Part shown: in pieces, positions 27,259-37,027 of the stretch
How the letters are laid out: each line of letters begins with the position of its first letter
How positions within the stretch are numbered: position 1 is the stretch's first letter
DNA from: Bacteroidales bacterium
GTDB taxonomy: Bacteria > Bacteroidota > Bacteroidia > Bacteroidales > Muribaculaceae
NCBI GenBank assembly: GCA_014800245.1
Contig: JAAVGM010000011.1
Location: 164,026-228,025 of the forward strand
Direction: 5' to 3'
DNA length: 64,000 bases
Position numbers and translations under genes: made by a program
The notes under the pieces: generated by a model
Told to the model about the DNA's origin: nothing
Database searches by the model: none
Seen by the model: only the letters and a program-made list of their open reading frames with translations

Positions 27259-30200
27259 GTGAAAAATATACTACGACTTTTTTTCCTGCCGATTGTTTTG
27301 TTAGCGGCATTTATATATTCTCCCTCCTTGATGGCCCTTCCGCAGGGCTTCTTCGCTGAAAATTCCGTATTGGCAGAAGGGAAATGGGTGAGAATTGAAT
27401 CCAACTCCACAGGGATGCAACTCATTCCGGCCGCTTCGTTGCGTGCAATGGGTTTCACGGATATCAACAAGGTGAACGTATATGGAGGCGGTGGAAGAAT
27501 GCTCCCCGAAGCCCTCAATGAGAAAATCACCGACGATCTCCCTCTCCTCCCATGTGTCAGAACCGACAAGGGGATCATATTCTTTTCCACAGATGTAAAT
27601 TCATGGAAGAGCGCATCGGATGTGCCCTATTCTCACACCATCAACCCTTACGATACAAAAAGCTACTATTTCCTTTCCGATCGAAGCGTGGAGAAAGGTA
27701 AGGAGATGCCTCGCGTGGAAGCTCCATATTCAGGCGCACAAGCCATGACCACCTTTGTGGAACGTTTGGTGCATGAATCTGAATTGGCGGGTCCCGGCGA
27801 ATCGGGGCGCACCATCTTCGGCGAGGATTTCCGCACCACTCGCAACCGATCTTTCCCCTTCACGCTGACCGGAAGCGTCTCCGATTATGCCACAGTGAAA
27901 GTGAAATTCGGCGCTAAATCATCCACCCAGTCCTCTTTGCTTATCTCCGCCAACGGCTCGCGGCTCCCCTCCACAAGTGATGACAATATTCGTGCTATCA
28001 CCGGAAGTTCCGAGATTATACGAGTGGCTAACACCATAAAGGAGGTGAAAAATCCCGGCACAAGTCTTAATATCGGGATTGAATATTCATCCACCGGACA
28101 GGTGCAATTTGCTCGCCTTGAATATATCGAGGTGTTCTACGACCGCGAACTGAAATTGCAGAACGGATCTCTATATTTCTATAATGCCGATCCTGATGAA
28201 GAAGCAGCGGCTATCGACGGATGCAGCTCAGATACCCGCATCTGGGATGTGACTGATCCCACTCGTCCGAAAGAGATGGCGTTCAATCTTTCCGGATCGG
28301 TGGCTACAATCTCTCTATCGGGCGAGTATCAGGAGTTTATAGCTTTTGATCCGCAGAAAATCACATCTGCCGCGCCGGTATGGAAAGCTATTCCCAATCA
28401 GAACCTCCACGCTTTGGAGACTCCCGATATGGTGATCATCTCCTACGACACATATATGGATGGCGCAAAAAGAATCGCCGCCCTTCATGAGCAACACGAT
28501 GGAATGAAGGTGCATGTGCTCCGACCGGAGGATATATACAATGAATTTTCCGACGGATCTGCTGATGTATCGGCTTTCCGCAAACTCTTGAAGATGTGGC
28601 ACGACCGTGGAGGCGAACGCAATATCCGTTATTGCCTGCTCATGGGGCGTCCGCATTTCGACAATCGTGTCCTCACCAATGAAGCCAAGGCTATGGGCTA
28701 TCGTCCGATGCCTATTTGGGAGGAGCCGAATGTCTTTACCGATGCGGGATCATATTCCACCGATTGCTACATTGCCATGCTCGATGATTGCAACGAAGGA
28801 TTCAATATGGCTTCGGCAAAGATGCAGGTGGCTGTGGGGCGTATCCCCGTTAAGACGGCGGATGAAGCCAATGATGTTGCAGCGAAAATCGAGAAATATG
28901 TGCTTCAGCCTGATTACGGTGCATGGAGAAATAAGATGCTGATTGTGGCTGATGATATCGATGATTCTTCGATGGCCGACGCTAAGCCTTCAGGAATGAC
29001 CACTTTCTTCGATCAGAGCCAGAGCATATATAATATCCTCAAAGGGAGCAAGGAGGGGAAAAGATACCTCTTCGAGCGTATATATCTCGATGCCCACAAA
29101 CTCGAAACCACGAGTCTCGGTCTTCGTTACCCCACTGCTCAGGCCAAGCTCCTATCCAATTTCAACGACGGAGTGGCTTTCGCCAACTATCTCGGACATG
29201 CAAGCGAAACAAGCTGGACTGTGGAGCGCATCCTCACAATGGATGATATCCGCGCGATGAACAACCGCAACCTCCCCTTCCTTTTCGGCGGAACTTGCGA
29301 GTTTGCGCATTGGGATGGAGCCACTATCACCGGAGGCGAACTGATGGTTCTTAATCCTTCGGGAGGCGTGATAGCAATGGTGATGCCCAGCCGAACCGTA
29401 TATATCACACAGAATTACTATCTCAACCGCGCTATGGCTCCTTATCTTCTCAAGGAAAATGAATTGGGAGAACGCCCCCGATTAGGCGATTTCTACCGTA
29501 GAGGGATGAACGACCTGTCTGACAGCAACAAACTCCGATATTGCCTTATCGGCGACCCGTCTATCACATTCCCTCAGCCCGTGAATGTGGTGGAGATTGA
29601 GTCGATTGCAGGCAAAGAGATAAATGATGACAATGACGATTTTCCCGAACTCCCGGCTCTTGGCAAAGCGGAAGTGAAGGGAAGGATTGTAAAGCCCGAT
29701 GGTCAGCTTGATGCGGAATTCAACGGATCGCTTGAGCTTATCCTTTTCGATGCGGAGAAGGTGGTGGATACCTCTTCTCTCGGAAAAGGACTCGAACGAA
29801 TGTATAACGACCGCGCCACTCGCCTTACCACGACTTCTGTGAAAGTGGAAAACGGACTTTGGTCGGCACGTCTGATGCTCCCCGCCGAGATTGAAAACAA
29901 CTATTCGCCTGCAATGATTACAGCCTATGCATGGAATAGCAGCACCGGCGAAGAAGCACATGGCATGACCGAGAATCTTTATGTATATGGCTACGATGAT
30001 AATGCCGAGCCCGACACAAAGGCTCCTGTCATAGAGACGCTTTATCTCAATAGCCCGTCGTTTACCAACGGCGCGGTGGTCAATATGAATCCTATCGTAT
30101 TTGCCACTTTCTCGGATGAATCGGGCATCAATGTTTCGGATGCCGGAATTGGTCATCAGATGATCATCACAATTGATGGAAAGAACCATTATACGGATGT

Positions 30201-30678
30201 GAACAGCTATTTCATCTCCGATCCCGAACGAGAGGGAGCAGGATCCATCTGCTATCCTTTGGAGGGTATCGAACCGGGCAAGCATACGCTGACCCTTACC
30301 GTATGGGACAATGCCAACAATTCCGCCACAGCATCTATTGAATTTAATGTAGGTGCAGCTTTGGATCCGGTGATCACCGATCTCTCCACCAATGTAAACC
30401 CTGCATCGACAAGCGTGGTGTTTAATGTTACAATCGACCGTCCGAACAGCAACGTCGAATGCCTCATTGAGGTGTTTGATCTGATGGGACGCACAGTTTG
30501 GCAGTCGGAAAGGAGTGTCACTACCGATATGAACAGCTCGCTTTCCGCTTCCTGGAATCTTTGCGATGGAAGCGGAGTGAGAGTGCCGAGAGGAATCTAC
30601 CTATATCGTGCCACTGTACGCACCCCGGAAGGAACCTACTCTTCGCAGAGCCGTAAACTTGCTGTGACTGCGCAATAA
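27259..30678 (+). CDS. porU: Type IX secretion system sortase PorU (C25 peptidase)
   Basis: C25 His/Cys motifs NYLGHASETSW and GTCEFAHWD; FlgD-like C-terminal Ig (VFDLMGRTVWQSE...RGIYLYRATV). GTG start. Confidence 0.85.
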   Translation: MKNILRLFFLPIVLLAAFIYSPSLMALPQGFFAENSVLAEGKWVRIESNSTGMQLIPAASLRAMGFTDINKVNVYGGGGRMLPEALNEKITDDLPLLPCVRTDKGIIFFSTDVNSWKSASDVPYSHTINPYDTKSYYFLSDRSVEKGKEMPRVEAPYSGAQAMTTFVERLVHESELAGPGESGRTIFGEDFRTTRNRSFPFTLTGSVSDYATVKVKFGAKSSTQSSLLISANGSRLPSTSDDNIRAITGSSEIIRVANTIKEVKNPGTSLNIGIEYSSTGQVQFARLEYIEVFYDRELKLQNGSLYFYNADPDEEAAAIDGCSSDTRIWDVTDPTRPKEMAFNLSGSVATISLSGEYQEFIAFDPQKITSAAPVWKAIPNQNLHALETPDMVIISYDTYMDGAKRIAALHEQHDGMKVHVLRPEDIYNEFSDGSADVSAFRKLLKMWHDRGGERNIRYCLLMGRPHFDNRVLTNEAKAMGYRPMPIWEEPNVFTDAGSYSTDCYIAMLDDCNEGFNMASAKMQVAVGRIPVKTADEANDVAAKIEKYVLQPDYGAWRNKMLIVADDIDDSSMADAKPSGMTTFFDQSQSIYNILKGSKEGKRYLFERIYLDAHKLETTSLGLRYPTAQAKLLSNFNDGVAFANYLGHASETSWTVERILTMDDIRAMNNRNLPFLFGGTCEFAHWDGATITGGELMVLNPSGGVIAMVMPSRTVYITQNYYLNRAMAPYLLKENELGERPRLGDFYRRGMNDLSDSNKLRYCLIGDPSITFPQPVNVVEIESIAGKEINDDNDDFPELPALGKAEVKGRIVKPDGQLDAEFNGSLELILFDAEKVVDTSSLGKGLERMYNDRATRLTTTSVKVENGLWSARLMLPAEIENNYSPAMITAYAWNSSTGEEAHGMTENLYVYGYDDNAEPDTKAPVIETLYLNSPSFTNGAVVNMNPIVFATFSDESGINVSDAGIGHQMIITIDGKNHYTDVNSYFISDPEREGAGSICYPLEGIEPGKHTLTLTVWDNANNSATASIEFNVGAALDPVITDLSTNVNPASTSVVFNVTIDRPNSNVECLIEVFDLMGRTVWQSERSVTTDMNSSLSASWNLCDGSGVRVPRGIYLYRATVRTPEGTYSSQSRKLAVTAQ

Positions 30679-30723
30679 AATGCAGTCGCGGCAATATGTT
30701 TAGCAATAAATGTATTTGCCAAA

Positions 30724-31365
30724 ATGAATCAAATCAATAATATAATCCTTCCCGAGCCTACGCTCCGCCGTCTCCCTTGGTATCTGGCCTATGTAGAGAC
30801 GCTTCAGAAGAATGATGTGGAATTTGTGTCATCCACTCAGATTTCACGAGCTTTGAGCGTGGATGCCTCTCAGATTGCCAAAGACCTCTCTTTCCTGAAT
30901 ATCCGAGGAAAGACTCGTATAGGCTATGAGGTGGCGGCTCTGGCAGAAGGGCTGTCGGAATTCCTTGGATTCTCACAATGCCATAGGGCTTACATGATAG
31001 GATGCGGATCCCTGGGAGAAGCATTGATACGCGATTCAGGCCTGTCGAAATATGGACTCGAAATTGTGGCCGGATTTGATGTCAATCCTCAGGTGGTGTC
31101 GCGCACCGACCTTGGAGTGCCGATATATCATATCGACCGCATATATGAGATAATGGAAGAGAATCCCGCCTCAATCGGGATTCTTGCCGTCCCCTCGGAA
31201 ATGGCGCAGGAATCAGCCGATATTGCTATCGGGGCAGGAGTGAAGGCGATATGGAATTTCACTCCTTATCGTGTGAAGGTGGCAGAAGGGATTGTGATGG
31301 CCAATACATCCATATATGCCCATCTCGCTTTGATTTTCAACCGACTTAATTCAATGGAAAGATGA
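30724..31365 (+). CDS. rex: Redox-sensing transcriptional repressor Rex
   Basis: LPWYLAYVETLQKNDVEFVSSTQISRALSVDASQIAKDLSFL, Rossmann motif GCGSLGEAL, IWNFTPYRV. Confidence 0.93.
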   Translation: MNQINNIILPEPTLRRLPWYLAYVETLQKNDVEFVSSTQISRALSVDASQIAKDLSFLNIRGKTRIGYEVAALAEGLSEFLGFSQCHRAYMIGCGSLGEALIRDSGLSKYGLEIVAGFDVNPQVVSRTDLGVPIYHIDRIYEIMEENPASIGILAVPSEMAQESADIAIGAGVKAIWNFTPYRVKVAEGIVMANTSIYAHLALIFNRLNSMER

Positions 31366-31997
31366 AAATATTAGCTTTTCTACCCAATAAATCCAACCTC
31401 TCTCTACCCAATAATTCATCTTCTCTCTCCTATCTCTCCTCTATCCCCTCTCCTGTTTCTTCTCTTGCTCCTATCCTCTCCTTTCCTGATTCGGCAATTG
31501 TGAAGAATGGGAATCCAATCTTTCTGCCGGATTTTGATTCACGTTTCATCGGCAGCTTCTTCCTTGCTGTCAAGATATCACGTTTGGGCAAATCGATAGC
31601 CGAACGTTTCGCTTCGAGATATTATTCCGAGGTTGCACCGGCAATGAACATCGTGGCTAAGGGGGTGCTTGATTCCCTTTCAGCCAACGGACTTCCTTGG
31701 ACAGCCGCCACAGGTTTCGACCGAAGCTTAGCTGTAGGAAATTTCATAGATTATCCCCTCCTGTCGGCGATAGGAGAATTAAATGTTGTCTCCTCAGACG
31801 GGAATCATGACACATTAACAGTTCCTTCCCCTGAAGTAATTGCAAAGGCTATTCATATGGCGAGCCGATATAATTCTCTTAAGATGGGTGATCTCATCCT
31901 CATCCCTCTCTCTAAGGATTCTATCGATCTAAAGATCGACTCTATGATCGCTATATCCGTAGGAGATGATACTTTACTAAAAATACCTGTCAAGTGA
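31362..31997 (+). CDS. Fumarylacetoacetate hydrolase-fold protein, likely inactive
   Basis: PDSAIVKNGNPIFLPDF, ISRLGKSIAERFASRYYSEV, GLPWTAATGFDRSLAVGNFI and SLKMGDLILI resemble FAH family proteins; the ExE and D metal ligands are not conserved. Confidence 0.65.
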   Translation: MKILAFLPNKSNLSLPNNSSSLSYLSSIPSPVSSLAPILSFPDSAIVKNGNPIFLPDFDSRFIGSFFLAVKISRLGKSIAERFASRYYSEVAPAMNIVAKGVLDSLSANGLPWTAATGFDRSLAVGNFIDYPLLSAIGELNVVSSDGNHDTLTVPSPEVIAKAIHMASRYNSLKMGDLILIPLSKDSIDLKIDSMIAISVGDDTLLKIPVK

Positions 31998-32044
31998 GCT
32001 TAACACACTCTCTCCTATTATAAAAGTCTCCCCTATATAAAATA

Positions 32045-35000
32045 ATGAAAACGAATCTTTTCAAAATATCTCTCATAGCAATCGTGTGCGGATGGTGGGC
32101 GTCATTCTTTCATGCAGAGGCATCCGAACTTTACCCGTTCAAATACTCTTCAATCCTCTCTTCAGGAGATTGGGTGAAAGTGCGCACGTCCGAATCCGGA
32201 ATATATGAAATCACTTATGACGAACTCATCGGGATGGGATTCAAGAATCCGCAGAATGTCGGTGTGTTCGGGAAAGGCGGAACTGCCCTCCCTATAAATT
32301 TCACCGATGGGAAAGCTCCTTTGATCACGGATGATCTTGCACCCGTTGCGACATGGCATCATAACAACCGGATATATTTCTATGCCTGCGCCACAGAGGA
32401 GATAGCCTTTAATCCCTCCTCCTCGCTTTTCGAGCGCCGGAGCCGCAACATCTATTCGCTCGACGGAGCTTATTTCCTTTCCGAATCTCCGGAAGCCATG
32501 ATGATTTCCATGAATGATAAACCTTTAGGTAACTCCTCCTCATATTATCTTGGATTTGATTATGCTTATCATGAAGAGGATATTTTTCATAACACCACCA
32601 AGACAGGTCAACTCTTCTGGGGAGAGAATCTGCTGACCGATTCCTACAGCTGGCAGCTCTCGCTCCCTCTTATCGACAATAATGCCAAGGCTCGTCTAGA
32701 ATGTCGTGTTTTTGCCGCCGACAAGAGTTCCGGAATATTTCAATATGGTGTGAGACAAGCCACATCGGGAAATATATCATTTAATGTGCGCCACCCCGAA
32801 CCGGGATCGGGAAGCAAGTCGAATCCGGAATTCATGCATATGGCTAATTCCATTTCATCTCTATCCATTCCCGGAACCGAGGCGGAAGTATATGCAAAGA
32901 TCAGCAATGCCAAAGGGGATTTTATCAATCTGGATTATTGGATTCTTACATATGGGAAAATAGTCCCTGATTTCTCACTCTCAAATCAGCCTCAGGAACG
33001 ATTCACTGTGGTCAGAAAAGGGACACGCCCCGGAGTCATTCCGGTTGAGTCTGACAAAGAGATCGTGGCGTTTGATGTGACCAATCCTGCTGCAGTGGGT
33101 TTATTGGCAAAGGAATCGGAGGGAAAAGAAATCAATTTCTATTTTGACCCCTCCAAATCTTATCGAAACCTTATCTTCTGCGATCTTTCACGCAGTCAGA
33201 AAAAGGTGTCGGGATTCAAGAAAATTGATAATTCCGATCTCCATTTCATGGCCTCTCATGGAGCGGATTTCCTTATAATTACCGTTCCAAAATTCATGGA
33301 TTTTGCCACTCGTCTTGCTGATCTTCATCGCAAATATGATGGGATTAATGTGCTGGTGGTCTCCACAGAGGATGTGTATAATGAATTTTCAGGAGGGATA
33401 CCCGACCCTATGGCTTATCGCGCCATGATGAAAGCCACCTACGAAGGGTCGCAAGAAAGATTGAAGAATCTCCTCCTGGTCGGACCCGAATATGGGAATT
33501 TCCGAAATGTTCTCTCCGGCAACGATCCTGAAAATTATATCATCGCTTTTCAGGATAATAAGGTAAGTGCCGATACGGATGCCGCTCACGCAATGGATTT
33601 CATGGGATTCGCCGACGATTATATTTTCACTAATCTCCAGAACAATACGATGCATGTCGGCGTCGGGATTCTCCCTTTCTCTTCCTTGGAAGAGAGCGAG
33701 ATGTATCTGAGGAAAGCCGAGCGCTATCTTGCCGATACTGATAAGGCAGCCATTGTGAATGAGGCTTTGTCGATTGGTGGATCGGGCGACAACCACACCC
33801 ACGATGCCCAAAGCGTTTCGCTAAAGGAATTTTGGGATGCTTATAATCCCGACCTACAGGTGAATGCTGTAGTGGCTATCGATGCATATGGCAAAAAGAA
33901 TTCTACTGAAAAAATATTTTCCGATCTCAGATATGGGAAATTGCTCACTGCCTATTGCGGACATGGATCCTCTTTGGGTCTTAACAATCCGATCACCATT
34001 CGCACAACCGATGTACTGAGGATACAAAACTCAAAACCGGGTTTCATGATAATCTGTGCCTGCGATATCTCCCACCCCGACCGAGCCATGAGCGGACTCG
34101 GAGAACGTATCGTCACCTCCACCGAGAATGGGATGGTAGGGTCTATTCTTGCGTCGAGGACAGTGTGGTCGGGACAGAACTTCGAACTTGCAAAGTTGAT
34201 CTCTTCCTCTCTTTTCGTTGATCCCGCAGGGGCAAAGACCACGGGGAGTGGGTCGCAAGTCGCATATTATCGTGAAGAGACTCCTACAATCGGAGAGGTG
34301 TTTGCAAGAGCCAAGACAATTTCAAATTATTCCAATTCATTGGCTTATATGTATATCGGAGATCCTGCTCTAAGGATTCCCGTGCCTCTGCGAAGAATCC
34401 AGGGGAAAACCTCTCTAAGCGGAAAGGGGTATCCGAGACAGACAATAAAAGTGTCGGGAACGATAGGTGTCCGCGACTCTATTCACCTCAGTGATACCAT
34501 CCACATTGGCGAATATATCTTGGATAAGGACACTCGCTATAATGGAAAGATTGTTGCCAAACTTATGGCACCCAAGAGAGTGGAAAAATCCAAGGATCTT
34601 GTCTCAGGAGCTTCTAATAATACAAAGGAGTTGTATGTAACATATCTCGACGATCGATTGTCTGAATTTTCTGCGGAAGTGAAGAATGGCGCATTCGATT
34701 TTTCCATCACTCTCCCTGAGGATGCCGACATATATGCCGGCGAATCTCTCCAGTTGATGCTGAGTGCGTATGATCCGTCGAGACAATTAGCCTCTGCCGG
34801 ATATCTATTGATCCCTATTGGAGAAGGGATAAGCGGAGTCGGCACCGACAACTCCACACCGACACTAAATGCAATCATCAGCTACAAGACACCGGTCATA
34901 ACAATCAAGGTGGGCGATAACAATTCTCTTGGAGCAGCTTGCTTGAGAGCGGAGATTGATGGCAAACCTGTCAGGGCTTTCCTTCGCGACGCGGATGCTG

Positions 35001-35422
35001 ATTCCAAGAATCTCGAATTTGCAATCTTCACGGATAATATTGAAAAGGGGCCTCACACTCTTTCGCTTTGCGCCTCCGATGCTGTAGGGAATAAGGCGGA
35101 GGAAGAGATTGAGTTTGAGAAAGCTGACTTTTCGGCTCCTCTCTCCCTTATTCCGGAGTATAAGGCCGCCGCAGATGAATTATCATTCTCTATCGAAGGA
35201 GAGGATGCCGAATCGCTTCTCATAATAATTGAGAATGAGAATCACGACCTTGTGATTCAATCGCCGGTGAAAGGGAATAGTTATCTTTGGAATTGTTCGG
35301 ATTCCTCATCGAAGAGGGTGAAGCCGGGTCTTTATCGTGCGAAAGTTATATCTTCAAATGATATTTCCACGCCCCTCTTCTCAGAATGGGTGAACTTTGC
35401 TATATTGGAAATCCCCAATTAG
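32045..35422 (+). CDS. Second PorU-like C25 family peptidase
   Basis: Same layout as 27259-30678: SGDWVKVRTSESGIYEITYDELIGMGF; C25 motifs TAYCGHGSSLGL and IICACDISHPD. Confidence 0.8.
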   Translation: MKTNLFKISLIAIVCGWWASFFHAEASELYPFKYSSILSSGDWVKVRTSESGIYEITYDELIGMGFKNPQNVGVFGKGGTALPINFTDGKAPLITDDLAPVATWHHNNRIYFYACATEEIAFNPSSSLFERRSRNIYSLDGAYFLSESPEAMMISMNDKPLGNSSSYYLGFDYAYHEEDIFHNTTKTGQLFWGENLLTDSYSWQLSLPLIDNNAKARLECRVFAADKSSGIFQYGVRQATSGNISFNVRHPEPGSGSKSNPEFMHMANSISSLSIPGTEAEVYAKISNAKGDFINLDYWILTYGKIVPDFSLSNQPQERFTVVRKGTRPGVIPVESDKEIVAFDVTNPAAVGLLAKESEGKEINFYFDPSKSYRNLIFCDLSRSQKKVSGFKKIDNSDLHFMASHGADFLIITVPKFMDFATRLADLHRKYDGINVLVVSTEDVYNEFSGGIPDPMAYRAMMKATYEGSQERLKNLLLVGPEYGNFRNVLSGNDPENYIIAFQDNKVSADTDAAHAMDFMGFADDYIFTNLQNNTMHVGVGILPFSSLEESEMYLRKAERYLADTDKAAIVNEALSIGGSGDNHTHDAQSVSLKEFWDAYNPDLQVNAVVAIDAYGKKNSTEKIFSDLRYGKLLTAYCGHGSSLGLNNPITIRTTDVLRIQNSKPGFMIICACDISHPDRAMSGLGERIVTSTENGMVGSILASRTVWSGQNFELAKLISSSLFVDPAGAKTTGSGSQVAYYREETPTIGEVFARAKTISNYSNSLAYMYIGDPALRIPVPLRRIQGKTSLSGKGYPRQTIKVSGTIGVRDSIHLSDTIHIGEYILDKDTRYNGKIVAKLMAPKRVEKSKDLVSGASNNTKELYVTYLDDRLSEFSAEVKNGAFDFSITLPEDADIYAGESLQLMLSAYDPSRQLASAGYLLIPIGEGISGVGTDNSTPTLNAIISYKTPVITIKVGDNNSLGAACLRAEIDGKPVRAFLRDADADSKNLEFAIFTDNIEKGPHTLSLCASDAVGNKAEEEIEFEKADFSAPLSLIPEYKAAADELSFSIEGEDAESLLIIIENENHDLVIQSPVKGNSYLWNCSDSSSKRVKPGLYRAKVISSNDISTPLFSEWVNFAILEIPN

Positions 35423-35445
35423 AAAATGAATTAAATCCCCATCTC

Positions 35446-35501
35446 TATCTTTCTGCGCCCGTTTCTGCTCATTCAAGATCAGGAACGGGCGCAGAAAGAT
35501 A
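35446..35501 (+). terminator. Long hairpin / putative terminator
   Basis: TATCTTTCTGCGCCCGTT (35446-35463) pairs perfectly with AACGGGCGCAGAAAGATA (35484-35501). Confidence 0.7.
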
Positions 35502-35530
35502 TTAGGGAATTTTTGAGATAATCATAATAT

Positions 35531-35672
35531 TTTTATTTGTTACGATTAATAAAATTAAAAATATTCGATTTTTATTTGTTACGATTAATAAAAAAGACAT
35601 TTACATAGATTTTATTTGTTACGATTAATAAAATTCGTTTTATAGCAATTTTATTTGTTATGATTAATAAAA
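35531..35672 (+). repeat. Four-copy array of 24-bp repeat TTTTATTTGTTACGATTAATAAAA
   Basis: Copies at 35531-35554, 35570-35593, 35610-35633 and 35649-35672 (last has C to T); 39-40 bp period; each has 7-bp terminal inverted arms TTTTATT/AATAAAA. Confidence 0.97.
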
Positions 35673-35677
35673 TTCCT

Positions 35678-35685
35678 TATTTTTG
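35678..35685 (+). promoter_or_regulatory. Putative promoter -7 box TATTTTTG, with TTTG at 35654-35657 as -33
   Basis: TAnnTTTG match; 20-nt spacer from a TTTG inside repeat copy 4. Confidence 0.6.
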
Positions 35686-35699
35686 TGGATAAAAAAGAC

Positions 35700-36908
35700 A
35701 TGGAGATAAAAGACCGCTCAACATATACCAATCATATTCTAAAATATATAGATAAGGGTATTATGATTGCCTTGACCGGACAGCGAAGGGTCGGCAAAAG
35801 TTTTATATTAGCTCAATTGGCTGATATTATAGCTATAAAGAATCCCGAAGCCAATATAATCTATATTAATAAGGAGAAGAGCAAATATAGCGAGATACGT
35901 GATTATAACGATCTTTCTAAATATGTGGAGGAACGATTATCACCCGATAAGCACAATTATCTTCTTATCGACGAGGTACAGGATATAGAAGGATTTGAAC
36001 ATACCCTACGAAGTCTAAATGCCGATGAGGAATGTCAGATCATTGTCACCGGAAGCAATGCAAAAATGCTCTCTTCTGAATTATCCACCTATCTTGCCGG
36101 ACGTTACGTGGATATACACATCAATAGCTTATCTTACAGAGAATTTCTTCAATTTCATAATCTTGAAGATTCGCAAGAAAGTTTAGAAAGTTATCTCTCG
36201 GTCGGAGGATTACCTCATCTCTATAGGTTAGGTCTTGACAATGAAGATATGATATGGGAATATCTTCAAAATATATATAACACTATAGTGCTCAAAGATG
36301 TGGTTCAACGCGAGAATCTCCGAAATGTCACTTTGTTTGAAAACCTTATGAAGTTTTTGAGTGATAATGCCGGACAACTTGTTTCAGCCACTTCATTATC
36401 TAAATATCTTAAGGCGCAAAAGGTTGAACTCACGCCTCTGACGGCCATTAACTACATAAAGTCGGCGTCTAATGCCTATATCGTGAATAAAGTTCCACGC
36501 TATGATATCCATGGTAAGAAACTTCTTGAGAGTAATGATAAATATTACTTTGAAGATCTTGGACTCCGTAATCTCTTGGTTGGTAGCGACCGCACTAAGG
36601 ATATTGAGAAAGTGATGGAGAATGCTGTTTATTTACATCTTAAACAATTGGGTTATAAGTTATCGGTGGGTACTTTGCCCAACGGAGAGATAGATTTCGT
36701 GGCTGAAAAGAATGGAAAAGTAGTTTATTATCAGGTAACATATCTTTTGACCGACCAAGCCACCATCGATCGCGAATTTGGTAATCTTGCCAAGATCGAG
36801 GATAACTATCCAAAATTTGTTATTTCGATGGATCCTTTATCCCGCCCCAAGGATTATGAGGGGATAACGCAACTATCGTTGCGTCAATTTCTGATGACAG
36901 AAAAGTAA
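35700..36908 (+). CDS. ATP-binding protein, AAA + DUF4143
   Basis: GQRRVGKSFILAQL Walker A, YLLIDEVQDI Walker B, TGSNAKMLSSELSTYLAGRYVDIHINSLSYREFL, C-terminal nuclease-like fold region (GEIDFVAEKNGKVVYYQVTY). ATG 35700 preferred over GTG 35685 because of the promoter position. Confidence 0.9.
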   Translation: MEIKDRSTYTNHILKYIDKGIMIALTGQRRVGKSFILAQLADIIAIKNPEANIIYINKEKSKYSEIRDYNDLSKYVEERLSPDKHNYLLIDEVQDIEGFEHTLRSLNADEECQIIVTGSNAKMLSSELSTYLAGRYVDIHINSLSYREFLQFHNLEDSQESLESYLSVGGLPHLYRLGLDNEDMIWEYLQNIYNTIVLKDVVQRENLRNVTLFENLMKFLSDNAGQLVSATSLSKYLKAQKVELTPLTAINYIKSASNAYIVNKVPRYDIHGKKLLESNDKYYFEDLGLRNLLVGSDRTKDIEKVMENAVYLHLKQLGYKLSVGTLPNGEIDFVAEKNGKVVYYQVTYLLTDQATIDREFGNLAKIEDNYPKFVISMDPLSRPKDYEGITQLSLRQFLMTEK

Positions 36909-36977
36909 AGAACGAGAGACATACAGATCCTACGCAATATTTCCGACTTTTTTAAGTTATGAATATATGCGGTTTTA

Positions 36978-37011
36978 TCGACTGAACCATAATGATTCAG
37001 TCGAATTTTTT
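36978..37011 (+). terminator. Rho-independent terminator
   Basis: TCGACTGAA-N9-TTCAGTCGA then ATTTTTT. Confidence 0.85.
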
Positions 37012-37027
37012 AAACAGCCATTAGATT

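Noticed and set aside
35531-35672. Four-copy repeat array as a CRISPR
   Set aside because: Spacers are only 15-16 bp, repeats are AT-rich with short inverted ends, and no cas genes are in the window; it fits operator/iteron repeats better.
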